Assembly (NCBI RefSeq): GCF_008386395.1
Contig: NZ_CP043761.1
Coordinates: forward strand, 4,278,001-4,342,000
From: Paenibacillus sp. 37
Lineage (GTDB): Bacteria; Bacillota; Bacilli; Paenibacillales; Paenibacillaceae
Direction of reading: 5' to 3'
Length of the DNA: 64,000 nt
Below, in pieces: positions 54,754 to 62,809 of the stretch (the first letter of the stretch is position 1; every line of letters begins with the position of its first letter). Below the pieces are notes generated by a model. The model did not search any database. It was not told the DNA's origin and saw only the letters and a list, made by a program, of their open reading frames with translations. A program made the translations under genes and the position numbers.

Positions 54754-55362
54754 TCATCCAGTCTTGTGCTGAAGCTTCGACAGTGTACGAACAACCACAT
54801 CCCTGTTCTTCGCATCCTTAATATAAGCCGGGATACTATGTGAAGCCGTTCTTATAGGCATATTTGCATGTTTTACACGCAGATCTGCGGAAACATAAGC
54901 GATGAGATAATTTAGGTGCTCCCGATTCACAGCCCATATTATTTTTCCTCTGAAATCATCCATAAAGTATAATTCCAAACCGAACACTGGATCTTTCCCT
55001 GCACGAATCTCGGAAAAACACCTTCCGTATATCGGCTTGGCATGTAGCTCAACCTGATTTACAGAACCACAATGCGGACATTCCACATGCGTTGATCGGT
55101 GAGACGTCTTCTTCTCGTCTGTGACTTCCATGTTGAACCAGCGTTCACATACAGCACAATTCCCCTTGGCTTTATATTGATACACTGATTCTTCAAGAGC
55201 TTGAGCGTAACATACAAAACACTTCCATCCCAGTTGATTGTTCCGTTTTTCTATAGATGCGCGCCCACCGCATTGGGGACATTTCACATCAACCTGCTCG
55301 CCCCGACGAAGTACCGAATAGAAACTGTACTTATACGCACCTTCATCTTCGAAACGTTTCAT
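54754..55362 (-). CDS. Zinc-ribbon protein
   Basis: A 202-residue protein with three zinc-ribbon-like cysteine pairs: VKCPQCGGR with WKCFVCYA, NCAVCERW, and VECPHCGSVN. The C-terminal ~90 residues carry GLELYFMDDFRGKIIWAVNR and ADLRVKHANMPIRTASHSIP, with no recognised catalytic motif. It is the first gene of the seven-gene operon. AAGGGTGG lies before the ATG at 55362. It could be a nucleic-acid-binding regulator or a structural protein; not decidable here. Confidence 0.68.
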   Translation of the reverse strand: MKRFEDEGAYKYSFYSVLRRGEQVDVKCPQCGGRASIEKRNNQLGWKCFVCYAQALEESVYQYKAKGNCAVCERWFNMEVTDEKKTSHRSTHVECPHCGSVNQVELHAKPIYGRCFSEIRAGKDPVFGLELYFMDDFRGKIIWAVNREHLNYLIAYVSADLRVKHANMPIRTASHSIPAYIKDAKNRDVVVRTLSKLQHKTG

Positions 55363-55518
55363 TCCGTATCCACCCTTCCTTCTGTAACTAAGATATACAC
55401 AGCCTGAAAATACGTAACATTTACCAATCCATCTCTCTAAAATTATATGTAACTCCGTTCCTCAGCACAAGAATGGAAGCAAGATTGTTGGAAATACCTC
55501 TAATACGACATACCCAAG

Positions 55519-55534
55519 TGTGTGCCCCGTCACA
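55519..55534 (+). promoter_or_regulatory. Upstream Fnr/Crp-type box at nirK
   Basis: TGTGT-GCCCCG-TCACA differs from TGTGA-N6-TCACA at one base. It is placed about 40 bp before a plausible start site preceded by TAATCT/TATAAC, an activating position. Confidence 0.45.
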
Positions 55535-55606
55535 CCAGCTCCTGCCTCAATAACGTAATCTATAACTACATAACTACTGAAATGAAAGAAAATCTGCTTT
55601 TTGGAT

Positions 55607-55622
55607 TGTGAAAAACATCACT
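55607..55622 (+). promoter_or_regulatory. Fnr-type box close to the nirK start
   Basis: TGTGA-AAAACA-TCACT matches the Bacillus Fnr consensus exactly. Its position only about 20 bp before the ATG would block rather than activate transcription from an upstream promoter. Confidence 0.5.
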
Positions 55623-55642
55623 TGAGTAAAGGTTGTGCAACT

Positions 55643-56632
55643 ATGTTCTCCTTACTGAATGTATATAAATGGTCACTCGTATTCGCCATATTCACAGCAA
55701 CTCTCTCTCACTGTAGTTCCGCCGATACAGTTAAACCTGTTCACAACGATGAAGTCTCCTACTCTGCGGCCAGTCAACCTCCGGTGGACCCAATCATTCG
55801 CAGAGAAGGAACTACGGTATATATTGAAATGACGTCCCAGGTTACAGATGTCGAAATCTCCGAAGGTGTGATCTATAACGCTTGGACATTTAATGGTACC
55901 GTTCCCGGACCCGTCCTGCGAGTGACCGAGGGAGACACCTTGGTGTTCACGTTGAAAAATAAAGATTCCAGCCTGCCTCACTCCATGGATTTCCACGCTG
56001 TACATGCTGCTCCCAGCAGCAAATTTATTGATGTTATGCCAGGCGAGGAAGGCACGTTCACCTATCCCACCTCCTCACCCGGTGTATTCATGTATCACTG
56101 TGGAACCAAACCGGTTCTTGCCCATATCGCAAACGGGATGTACGGCATGATTATTGTGGAGCCCAAAGCTGGATACCCTTCTGATCACTTGATTGATCGT
56201 GAGTATACCCTTGTTCAGAGTGAATGGTACAAAGAGCATGATTATGAAGCTTTTTTGAACGGAGAACCGGATTATGTCGTATTTAACGGCAATGATTATG
56301 GATTAGTTAAACATCCCCTGTTAGCCAAAGTAGGAGATACGGTGCGGATCTATGTCAGTAATGCCGGACCCAATGAAGTCTCATCCTTCCATATTGTCGG
56401 TACCATTATGGACCGTGTGTATACCGATGGGAATCCACGCAACATCCAGTATGGAATACAGACGGTTATGCTTCCCGCAAGTGGTGGAGCTGTCGTAGAG
56501 TTCACCGTGACCGAAGAAGGCGATTATGCGATTGTAACCCACCAGTTCAACCATGTAGCCAAAGGCGCTGCCGCTGTTCTGCGTGTGACCAAGGATGGTA
56601 CTGATCATGGTGGACCCGCGATGTCTCACTGA
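55643..56632 (+). CDS. nirK: Copper-containing nitrite reductase, NirK type
   Basis: Reduces nitrite to nitric oxide outside the membrane. The 329-residue chain has both copper sites: type 2 ligands in LPHSMDFHAV (His113, Asp116, His118), His250 (SSFHIVG) and His300 (IVTHQFN); type 1 ligands His152, Cys153 (MYHCGTK), His161 and Met166 (AHIANGMYG). The spacing matches classical CuNIRs. The N-terminus is hydrophobic with LSHC, a possible but atypical lipobox. Start at 55643; a 14-codon extension would cover an Fnr-type box. A Crp/Fnr gene follows 53 bp downstream. Confidence 0.9.
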   Translation: MFSLLNVYKWSLVFAIFTATLSHCSSADTVKPVHNDEVSYSAASQPPVDPIIRREGTTVYIEMTSQVTDVEISEGVIYNAWTFNGTVPGPVLRVTEGDTLVFTLKNKDSSLPHSMDFHAVHAAPSSKFIDVMPGEEGTFTYPTSSPGVFMYHCGTKPVLAHIANGMYGMIIVEPKAGYPSDHLIDREYTLVQSEWYKEHDYEAFLNGEPDYVVFNGNDYGLVKHPLLAKVGDTVRIYVSNAGPNEVSSFHIVGTIMDRVYTDGNPRNIQYGIQTVMLPASGGAVVEFTVTEEGDYAIVTHQFNHVAKGAAAVLRVTKDGTDHGGPAMSH

Positions 56633-56685
56633 GACATGACAATAGATAATGGCTATACCTATCCTGAACAATTCGAGGTGATTAA

Positions 56686-57375
56686 ATGATGATCTGTACA
56701 CACGAAGCGAAGGATGCCTGTTTCTCCAAAGTATCTCTGTTCCAGCATCTTGATCCAGCCGAAGCTGCATTGCTGACCTCCCTTCTGCATACCCGCAAAT
56801 ATAACAAAGGCGAAGTTGTCGTTCAGGAGGGCGAACGCTCAGATACGCTTTACGTGGTTCATCAGGGATGTGTAAAGTTATCCAAATACAATGAAAATGG
56901 CAAGGAACATATTATCCGGTTTCTGTTTCCCGGAGATTTCTTCGGACAAGATTCCCTGTTACACCAAAAACCACATGCCGCGAACGCCGAAGTTCTGGAG
57001 CCTTCGGCCATCTGCTCTATCAGCAAGCATGACTTTGACCAGTTAATGGAACATGATCCAAAGCTTGCTTATCATTTCCTGCTTGCCATTTCCAATCTTC
57101 TCCGTGAAACCGATGAATGGAACAGCTCGCTCAGTGCGATGACAACGGAACAGAAGATTGCCAAGTTGCTTTTGTATTTTCATACCCGAAATCATGCAAG
57201 GCATGAGATCCGTTTGCCTGTTTTCAAAAAAGATATGGCACTGTTGCTTGGCATCACCCCCGAAACACTTAGTCGTAAACTCGCCACGATGCAGACCCAG
57301 GGACTGCTTCAGGTTACAGGGAACTGCATCCTTATTCTTCAACTGGAGCAGCTTAGGGAAATGGTTCCGTTCTGA
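56686..57375 (+). CDS. Crp/Fnr-family regulator downstream of nirK
   Basis: A 229-residue regulator. The cyclic-nucleotide-type beta barrel spans ~20-120, then a dimerisation helix and the C-terminal helix-turn-helix FKKDMALLLGITPETLSRKL. It has two N-terminal cysteines (Cys4, Cys12) and single internal ones, but not the C-x2-C-x4-C cluster of B. subtilis Fnr. Whether it holds an iron-sulfur cluster is open. GAGGTGA precedes the ATGs at 56686/56689. It is 53 bp after nirK, probably in one transcript, and may regulate the surrounding denitrification genes. Confidence 0.9.
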   Translation: MMICTHEAKDACFSKVSLFQHLDPAEAALLTSLLHTRKYNKGEVVVQEGERSDTLYVVHQGCVKLSKYNENGKEHIIRFLFPGDFFGQDSLLHQKPHAANAEVLEPSAICSISKHDFDQLMEHDPKLAYHFLLAISNLLRETDEWNSSLSAMTTEQKIAKLLLYFHTRNHARHEIRLPVFKKDMALLLGITPETLSRKLATMQTQGLLQVTGNCILILQLEQLREMVPF

Positions 57376-57493
57376 ACTAAAGATTATTTGCACTAACACC
57401 ACGAGGGCAGAATGACCTTCCCATCAATGTTAACGTGTGAATGATTAGTTCAGCTTATATAGCTTTGGGACAAGTATTATATTTCACATTGGA

Positions 57494-57509
57494 TGTGAGT
57501 ATCGTCACA
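57494..57509 (+). promoter_or_regulatory. Perfect Fnr box upstream of the YlbF-family gene
   Basis: TGTGA-GTATCG-TCACA, a perfect palindrome. A TATACA -10 (57529-57534) places the likely start about 40 bp from its centre, the standard class II activator distance. Confidence 0.7.
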
Positions 57510-57565
57510 GTGAAGCTTAGCGTTACAGTATACAGTTAAGAAAAGATTTACAGGAGGTTTATACG

Positions 57566-57991
57566 ATGAATACGGTTGTTAAATTGGACAAACAGATCAT
57601 TATGCACAAAATGCAGGAGCTATGTTCACTGCTATTACAAGATGAAGGCTACAAAGAGATGCGGGACATGATTGATCAGTTTGCAGCAGATGAGCAAGCC
57701 ACAGCCCAGTATGAGCGTTTTATGGAAAAACACCAGGCACTGGAGGAGAAAGAACGACAGAACATTGAATTGCTTGCATCTGAAATCCAGGTGTATGAAG
57801 AGGAAGAACGTGCACTCTATGATCATCCCCTCATTCGTCGGTTTATCTATGCTCAGCGGGAATTCAGCCAGCTGCACCAGCAGATCAGTCACTACTTCAC
57901 GAAATCCGTGGAATTGAACCGCCTGCCCGAAGCCAATGAACTAGGTAAGGAAGCTTGCGGGTGCGGAGGAAGCTGTTCCGGCAACCATTAA
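57566..57991 (+). CDS. YlbF/YmcA-family protein with cysteine-rich end
   Basis: A 141-residue helical protein of the YlbF/YmcA family (MQELCSLLLQDEGYKEMRDM, QREFSQLHQQISHYFTKSVE). Its C-terminus ends KEACGCGGSCSGNH, a cysteine pattern that in the B. subtilis YlbF-YmcA-YaaT complex carries iron-sulfur clusters. B. subtilis relatives affect RNA processing and development. AGGAGG precedes the ATG. A perfect Fnr box lies upstream, suggesting anaerobic induction. A bidirectional terminator follows. Confidence 0.86.
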   Translation: MNTVVKLDKQIIMHKMQELCSLLLQDEGYKEMRDMIDQFAADEQATAQYERFMEKHQALEEKERQNIELLASEIQVYEEEERALYDHPLIRRFIYAQREFSQLHQQISHYFTKSVELNRLPEANELGKEACGCGGSCSGNH

Positions 57992-58015
57992 TATCATCCT
58001 TTTGGTTAAATAATC

Positions 58016-58061
58016 AAAAAGAGTATCCGATCAGAAATCACTCTGTTCAGATACTCTTTTT
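58016..58061. terminator. Bidirectional terminator
   Basis: Perfect 12-bp stem AAAAAGAGTATC / GATACTCTTTTT between ylbF and the convergent ZIP gene. Confidence 0.9.
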
Positions 58062-58092
58062 ATATAAAGTGATTGGAAGCTTGTTCTGTCCT

Positions 58093-58815
58093 CTATAGAT
58101 CCAACAACAGCGATACGAGCAATCCCATGGATGCAATCAAACCCACAACAGGTCCGCCCTCTTCGAAAGCCTCCGGCATCATGGTAGAGCAAATCATAGC
58201 AATGATTCCGCCACCTGCAAATGCACCAATTGCTGCCCCCATCTCCTCTGGAAGCTGTTCCAGAAACAGATATCCACCCAAAGCCGCAAGCGCGGAGATC
58301 AATAGTACACTCAGCCACATTAATATAATTTTGCCACGACTGTACTTGCCCTGCAGTCCAACCGTACTGGAAAGACCTTCAGGAATGTTGCTGACAAAGA
58401 TCGATACCACCAGCACCACACTGACACCGTTGCCAGCCAGCAAGCTGGCTCCAAGCATGATGGATTCCGGGATAGCGTCCATTACCGTGCCTGCAAAGAT
58501 ACCCAGGCCGCTTTGATTCGAGTCTCCTGACCTTCCCGAGCGTTTGCGCCCTGCCCCTCCCTTTGCAGAAACGAGCAAGTCAAACAGCGTATATACGACG
58601 GCACCCGCCGTAAATCCAATGGCTGTAGGGATAATCCCTCCATCATTCAGCGCATCTCCGAGTAGTTCAAAGGTAGCTGCCCCGATTAATGTACCTGTCC
58701 CAAAAGCCATAATCCAGCCAATGACTCGTTTGGGAATCTTCAGAAACAATGCTGCGAGTGCGCCTATGACAACCGCTGAGGCAGAGATGCCGCCCCACAT
58801 GAATGCAGTCCACAT
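58093..58815 (-). CDS. ZIP-family metal transporter
   Basis: A 240-residue membrane protein with about eight helices and ZIP-type features. Metal-site residues in the helices include VMDAIPESIMLGASL (His is replaced in part) and SNIPEGLSSTVGLQ (N-x2-P-E-G). Ends in GLIASMGLLVSLLLDL. ZIP proteins bring Zn2+, Fe2+ or Mn2+ into the cytosol; the metal here is not determined. A Fnr-type box stands upstream at 58898-58913, consistent with supply of metals under anaerobic conditions. ATG at 58815 after GAGAGGGG. Confidence 0.86.
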   Translation of the reverse strand: MWTAFMWGGISASAVVIGALAALFLKIPKRVIGWIMAFGTGTLIGAATFELLGDALNDGGIIPTAIGFTAGAVVYTLFDLLVSAKGGAGRKRSGRSGDSNQSGLGIFAGTVMDAIPESIMLGASLLAGNGVSVVLVVSIFVSNIPEGLSSTVGLQGKYSRGKIILMWLSVLLISALAALGGYLFLEQLPEEMGAAIGAFAGGGIIAMICSTMMPEAFEEGGPVVGLIASMGLLVSLLLDL

Positions 58816-58897
58816 CTGGGCCGACCCCTCTCAAGTTCAATTATGTTCTATCATTCCATTAACCTTGGCTGACGAATCAAAAACATTCCTGCGACGT

Positions 58898-58913
58898 TGT
58901 GACCTATATCACC
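58898..58913. promoter_or_regulatory. Fnr-type box upstream of the ZIP gene
   Basis: TGTGA-CCTATA-TCACC; one arm base differs from the palindrome. It lies 83 bp before the ZIP start. Confidence 0.45.
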
Positions 58914-58953
58914 TGCTGTGTTCAATAATCACGCTATGATGAAATGATGCGGA

Positions 58954-59676
58954 TTACAACAGAATGGACCAGAGCAAGAACTGCACGGCTCCAATAATTT
59001 CGATAATTCCCACCTTCATAGGGCGCAGTGTTTTGCCTGCATATATGAAGGTGCGCCCAGCGGAATAGACATACGCCAAAGACATCCATGGATACCCGAT
59101 CACCATCGGTATAATGATTAGAAGGATATGTACCAGGCGAGTTAGCATCAGCCAACCCTTATTCGTTCGCTCTCGAAAGACCGATTTCACAAAGAACGTA
59201 CTTCCTGTAAAATGTAAGAAAGAAAACAGAACTACGATCGCCATGCCATAGTCCCAGTGCCCGCCTCCAATGAGATAGGCAGCTGCGCCTCCAAGAGAGA
59301 ACATTAGCATGGCACACAAGTCATTGGTAAGCGAGCGTTCTACTTTGTTTCTCACATGCCAGATGTTCACAAGCAACAGTCCGCCCAGTACAGGGCCGAA
59401 GAATAACAGCGTGGACTCACCAAGAATGGGTGGAATAAGACAGATTAGAGCCACTGTACCGTAGATTGCAGCCCATTTGTACAGACGATGTTGATTGGCA
59501 TTTCTTTTCAGGGACTGCAACAAGGGATACGCGGTTAGATATAGTCCAAGCCAGGCTACAAATAAGGGCACATGCAGCCAATGCGGTCCACTTGCAATCA
59601 CACCTACCAGAAAAGGCACACTAACCATGGCCCAACCGCCATGTTCATGAGGGATAACGATTGTATTGGTTTTCAC
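58954..59676 (-). CDS. YwiC-like integral membrane protein
   Basis: A 240-residue membrane protein with about eight to nine helices. It starts KTNTIVIPHEHGGWAMVSVP, a motif diagnostic of the YwiC-like family. In B. subtilis ywiC sits in the narGHJI-arfM-ywiC-fnr-narK region, the same neighbourhood found here. Function unknown, possibly linked to anaerobic respiration. AGGAGG precedes the ATG at 59676. Divergent from the second Crp/Fnr gene. Confidence 0.86.
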   Translation of the reverse strand: MKTNTIVIPHEHGGWAMVSVPFLVGVIASGPHWLHVPLFVAWLGLYLTAYPLLQSLKRNANQHRLYKWAAIYGTVALICLIPPILGESTLLFFGPVLGGLLLVNIWHVRNKVERSLTNDLCAMLMFSLGGAAAYLIGGGHWDYGMAIVVLFSFLHFTGSTFFVKSVFRERTNKGWLMLTRLVHILLIIIPMVIGYPWMSLAYVYSAGRTFIYAGKTLRPMKVGIIEIIGAVQFLLWSILL

Positions 59677-59747
59677 TTCACAGTTAACCTCCTAGGATTG
59701 AATGATGTCAAAGTTCAGAAATATGAAAACAGAGAGGAAAGATTCTC

Positions 59748-60449
59748 ATGAGCAGGGTAAACAAAGATTCAGCAGCGGAGTTTCTACAACAGTTCCCCAT
59801 CTTCCAGGACCTTAGCCCTGAGGAATTAAAGCAGGTCGAAGATATCGCCATATCTAGAAGCATTCACAAGAAAACGGTCATTTTTAGCGAAGGTAGTGAA
59901 AAAGAAGCTGTTTTTTTCATCCGTACGGGCATTGTAAAAGCTTACAAAACGGATGAGAACGGGCATGAACAGATTGTCTCTTTCCTCAAAACAGGAGATA
60001 TGTTCCCGCACACCGGCTTTTTTAACGCACACCCCTATCCGGCTACCGCTGAAGCGATTACCCCTACTGAACTACTGGCCATACCTGTCCGATTGTTCGA
60101 ACGATTAATGCTGGGCACTCCATCGATTGCGATCAAAATCATGCGTGTACTCGGAGACAAAATACGAGAATTACAGGATAAATTGCAAGTACTCTCTGGT
60201 CAGGATGTGCGCAACCGTGTGCTTTCTTTCCTCTTAATGCTTGCAGAGCAACACGGACAGACGGTCGGAGACCAGATTATCATCAACCTGCCCATGACAC
60301 ATCAGGAGTTCGCCAACTCCATCGGAACAACAAGGGAGACAGCAAACCGACTTCTAAACCAGCTTACGAAAGAGCACTTGCTCGAAGTGGATCGCAGCCG
60401 AATTATCATTCTTGATTTACAAGCATTGAAACAACAAAAGGATGCATGA
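59748..60449 (+). CDS. Cysteine-free Crp/Fnr-family regulator
   Basis: A 233-residue regulator with the cNMP-like barrel (FSEGSEKEAVFFIRTGIVKA), dimer helix and a helix-turn-helix THQEFANSIGTTRETANRLL. There is no cysteine in the whole chain, so it cannot carry an Fe-S cluster like B. subtilis Fnr or sense oxygen that way. Its effector is unknown: NO via haem, redox or none. AGAGAGGAAAG precedes the ATG at 59748. Divergent from ywiC and convergent with narK; a probable regulator of the nar genes by position. Confidence 0.9.
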   Translation: MSRVNKDSAAEFLQQFPIFQDLSPEELKQVEDIAISRSIHKKTVIFSEGSEKEAVFFIRTGIVKAYKTDENGHEQIVSFLKTGDMFPHTGFFNAHPYPATAEAITPTELLAIPVRLFERLMLGTPSIAIKIMRVLGDKIRELQDKLQVLSGQDVRNRVLSFLLMLAEQHGQTVGDQIIINLPMTHQEFANSIGTTRETANRLLNQLTKEHLLEVDRSRIIILDLQALKQQKDA

Positions 60450-60504
60450 TCATCAAGCTCCACTAGGGTTACCCCAATTCCTTACACCAATCTCTGTGTG
60501 CAAA

Positions 60505-60543
60505 AAGAGACCTTAACGCCTGCAATCGATGTTAAGGTCTCTT
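60505..60543. terminator. Bidirectional terminator
   Basis: Perfect 13-bp stem AAGAGACCTTAAC / GTTAAGGTCTCTT between the Crp/Fnr gene and the convergent nar operon. Confidence 0.9.
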
Positions 60544-60571
60544 GCTGTATGCACAATTACCGATACATGTA

Positions 60572-62083
60572 TCAGGCGATTGTGAGCTCTGGCTTGCCCA
60601 TGTCACTGAACATGCCCGCATAATATTTGACTTCGCCTGCTTCATTACGGATTGCCGTAATACTTAGCCATTCCTGATAGATGTCTCCATTTTTCTTCCG
60701 ATTCCAGATCTCTCCTTGCCAATATCCTTTTTCACGTAATTCCAGCCATAATTGGTCATAGAAACGTTTATCCTGCTTACCGGATTTCAGCAGACTTGGC
60801 TTCTGTCCAACCGCCTCTTCAGCACTATAACCAGTGACCGCAGTAAAGGCCGGGTTCACGGATGTAATCACACTGTTCGTATCTGTGATCAGAATGGCCT
60901 CAATGGTACTCTCCAGAATGCTGGCAGATAACTGAAGCTTCTCCTGGTAGAACATCCAGATCACAAGTACAAGACTGACCAACGCAATCTGAGACAAAGC
61001 CATGAAACCAATGGCATAATGACCCGTCATGCTGTACAACAAAGTCAACATCAACGGAGGGAAGAATCCACCCAGTCCCCCCATAGCGGAGATCATTCCA
61101 TTCGCTACACCTGGTTGTTTGACGAAATACATTGGCACTAATTTGAAAATGGTTCCGTTACCTGTCCCTGCGCATAATGCCACAGTCAGACATCCAATCG
61201 TATAGATATAGAATGATGGCGCGAAGGATAATACAATCGCTGCAATCGTTAATCCGCCGAACACAAACATTAATATTTTGAACGGATTAAATCGATCTCC
61301 AAGCCAGCCTCCAATAGGTCGCATGATGGTAGCAACGAGAATAAATCCCGCTGTACGAATACCTGCATCGACTTTGTCCATCTGGAAATGACTGACTAAG
61401 AAATTTGGCAAATATACCGTAAATGCCACGAACGAACCAAATGTCAGAAAATAGAACAAACAGAGCAACCATAGTTTATTGTTGCGTGATATGGCCTTCA
61501 GCTGCTGCATAAGTGGAACATTAACACGTGTTTCCTTTTTGTCTCCCAGAGCAAAATTCAGCGCTGCCATTCCTAGTAGCAGAATACTGTAGAGCAGAAC
61601 CGTCGTAGACCATCCCATACGATCAGCGATCAGCGGGGCTCCAAATGCAGACAGTGCTGTACCCAGGTTACCAATTCCGTAGATCCCGTTAACAAACCCA
61701 TGTCTCTCTTTCGGATAGTATTTGGGCAGTGAAGTTACACCGACGGAGAAGACAGCTCCACCAATACCGAGGAACAGTCCACCAATCACCAGATCACTGA
61801 ACGATGTCGCACGGCTAATCCACCATACAGGAGCCAGCAACAGGACAAAGCTAATCATGAAAATATTACGTGCTCCATATCGATTCGTCCAATAACCAAT
61901 TGGAATGCGGGCAATCGATCCGATCAATACGGGAATTGCTGTTGCCCATGCAAGCTGGGAAGATGTAAGCGCAATATCCTCTTTAATAAATGGCATCAGA
62001 GATGACAGGATAACCCATACCATGAAACCAAGAACCAGACTTGCGGTTTGCAAGGGCAGTTGAACCTTTCCTTTATGTTGCAT
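60572..62083 (-). CDS. narK: NarK nitrate/nitrite transporter fused to a C-terminal PAS domain
   Basis: A 503-residue protein in one continuous frame. Residues ~1-380 are a 12-helix MFS transporter of the NarK type (IARIPIGYWTNRYGARNIFM, FNGIYGIGNLGTALSAF-type region, and MRPIGGWLGDRFNPF). Residues ~385-500 are a PAS domain of the kind found in PAS/GGDEF proteins (ILESTIEAILITDTN, VNPAFTAVTGYSAEEAVG, YWQGEIWNRKKNG). No kinase or GGDEF output follows. The start codon immediately follows the narI stop (TAAATG). Last gene of the nar operon; it imports nitrate and/or exports nitrite. Confidence 0.93.
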   Translation of the reverse strand: MQHKGKVQLPLQTASLVLGFMVWVILSSLMPFIKEDIALTSSQLAWATAIPVLIGSIARIPIGYWTNRYGARNIFMISFVLLLAPVWWISRATSFSDLVIGGLFLGIGGAVFSVGVTSLPKYYPKERHGFVNGIYGIGNLGTALSAFGAPLIADRMGWSTTVLLYSILLLGMAALNFALGDKKETRVNVPLMQQLKAISRNNKLWLLCLFYFLTFGSFVAFTVYLPNFLVSHFQMDKVDAGIRTAGFILVATIMRPIGGWLGDRFNPFKILMFVFGGLTIAAIVLSFAPSFYIYTIGCLTVALCAGTGNGTIFKLVPMYFVKQPGVANGMISAMGGLGGFFPPLMLTLLYSMTGHYAIGFMALSQIALVSLVLVIWMFYQEKLQLSASILESTIEAILITDTNSVITSVNPAFTAVTGYSAEEAVGQKPSLLKSGKQDKRFYDQLWLELREKGYWQGEIWNRKKNGDIYQEWLSITAIRNEAGEVKYYAGMFSDMGKPELTIA

Positions 62084-62809
62084 TTACATCGCCCTTTCCT
62101 TTTTTTGTTCCTGATTCGGATACACAGCTCCATCTCTTCTGCGATACAACACATAACTGCGTTTCAGATAACCCAGTGGCATACTTAACATGTGAACCAG
62201 ACGAGTAAATGGAAACACGCAGTACAGTACAAAGGTAAGCAGAATGTGTACTTTGAAATTCAGCGGTACCGTCTGCATCAGAACCGGATCAGGCTGGAAT
62301 ACGATCAGACCGCGCAACCATGGATTAATCGTTGTTCGATAGTCGAAACCTGTGTGATTCACCGCATTGGCCGAGGTCGCTAGTATCCCGGTGACAACGA
62401 CAATGATCAACATGACAAGGGCCAGCCAGTCCCCGATGCTGCTTGTTGCCCGCACCCGGCGAACAACATAACGGCGAACCAGTAGAATGACTGCACCTGC
62501 AAATGCAATGATCCCCGCAGGCAGTCCTCCTGCGATAGCCATCAAGTGATATCCTTCATCACTGAGGCCGATCCAGCGATAGAACTCTACCGGAACAAGC
62601 AAACCGGCAATATGTCCACAGATTACGGCGAATATTCCGATGTGAAAGAGTAAGCTGCCCCATTTTAACATGCGTTTCTCCAACATCTCACTGGACTTGG
62701 ACGTCCAACTGAAGGGATTCGTCACATATCTCCAGATCGTTGCCGTAATACAGAAAACAATGACCATATAGGGAAGAGCGCCCCATAACAACAGTTCCAG
62801 TGTACTCAC
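62084..62809 (-). CDS. narI: Respiratory nitrate reductase gamma subunit
   Basis: A 241-residue cytochrome b subunit with five membrane helices. It anchors NarGH and passes quinol electrons to it. Haem-ligating histidines are expected in HIGIFAVICGHIAGL and RLVHMLSMPLGYL. The start is a GTG at 62809 that overlaps the narJ stop in GTGA, with GAGGAGG upstream. narK begins at the base after its stop. The product works in the cytoplasmic membrane. Confidence 0.95.
   Translation of the reverse strand: MSTLELLLWGALPYMVIVFCITATIWRYVTNPFSWTSKSSEMLEKRMLKWGSLLFHIGIFAVICGHIAGLLVPVEFYRWIGLSDEGYHLMAIAGGLPAGIIAFAGAVILLVRRYVVRRVRATSSIGDWLALVMLIIVVVTGILATSANAVNHTGFDYRTTINPWLRGLIVFQPDPVLMQTVPLNFKVHILLTFVLYCVFPFTRLVHMLSMPLGYLKRSYVLYRRRDGAVYPNQEQKKERAM

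Noticed and set aside
59698..59711. TTGA-N6-TCAA as an E. coli-type FNR site between ywiC and the Crp/Fnr gene
   Set aside because: Inner bases deviate from TTGAT-N4-ATCAA and from the TGTGA type used by the other sites; probably chance.
60572..62083. NarK-PAS as two genes joined by a sequencing error
   Set aside because: The frame is open without interruption, the linker is natural, and there is no start codon with ribosome site before the PAS part.
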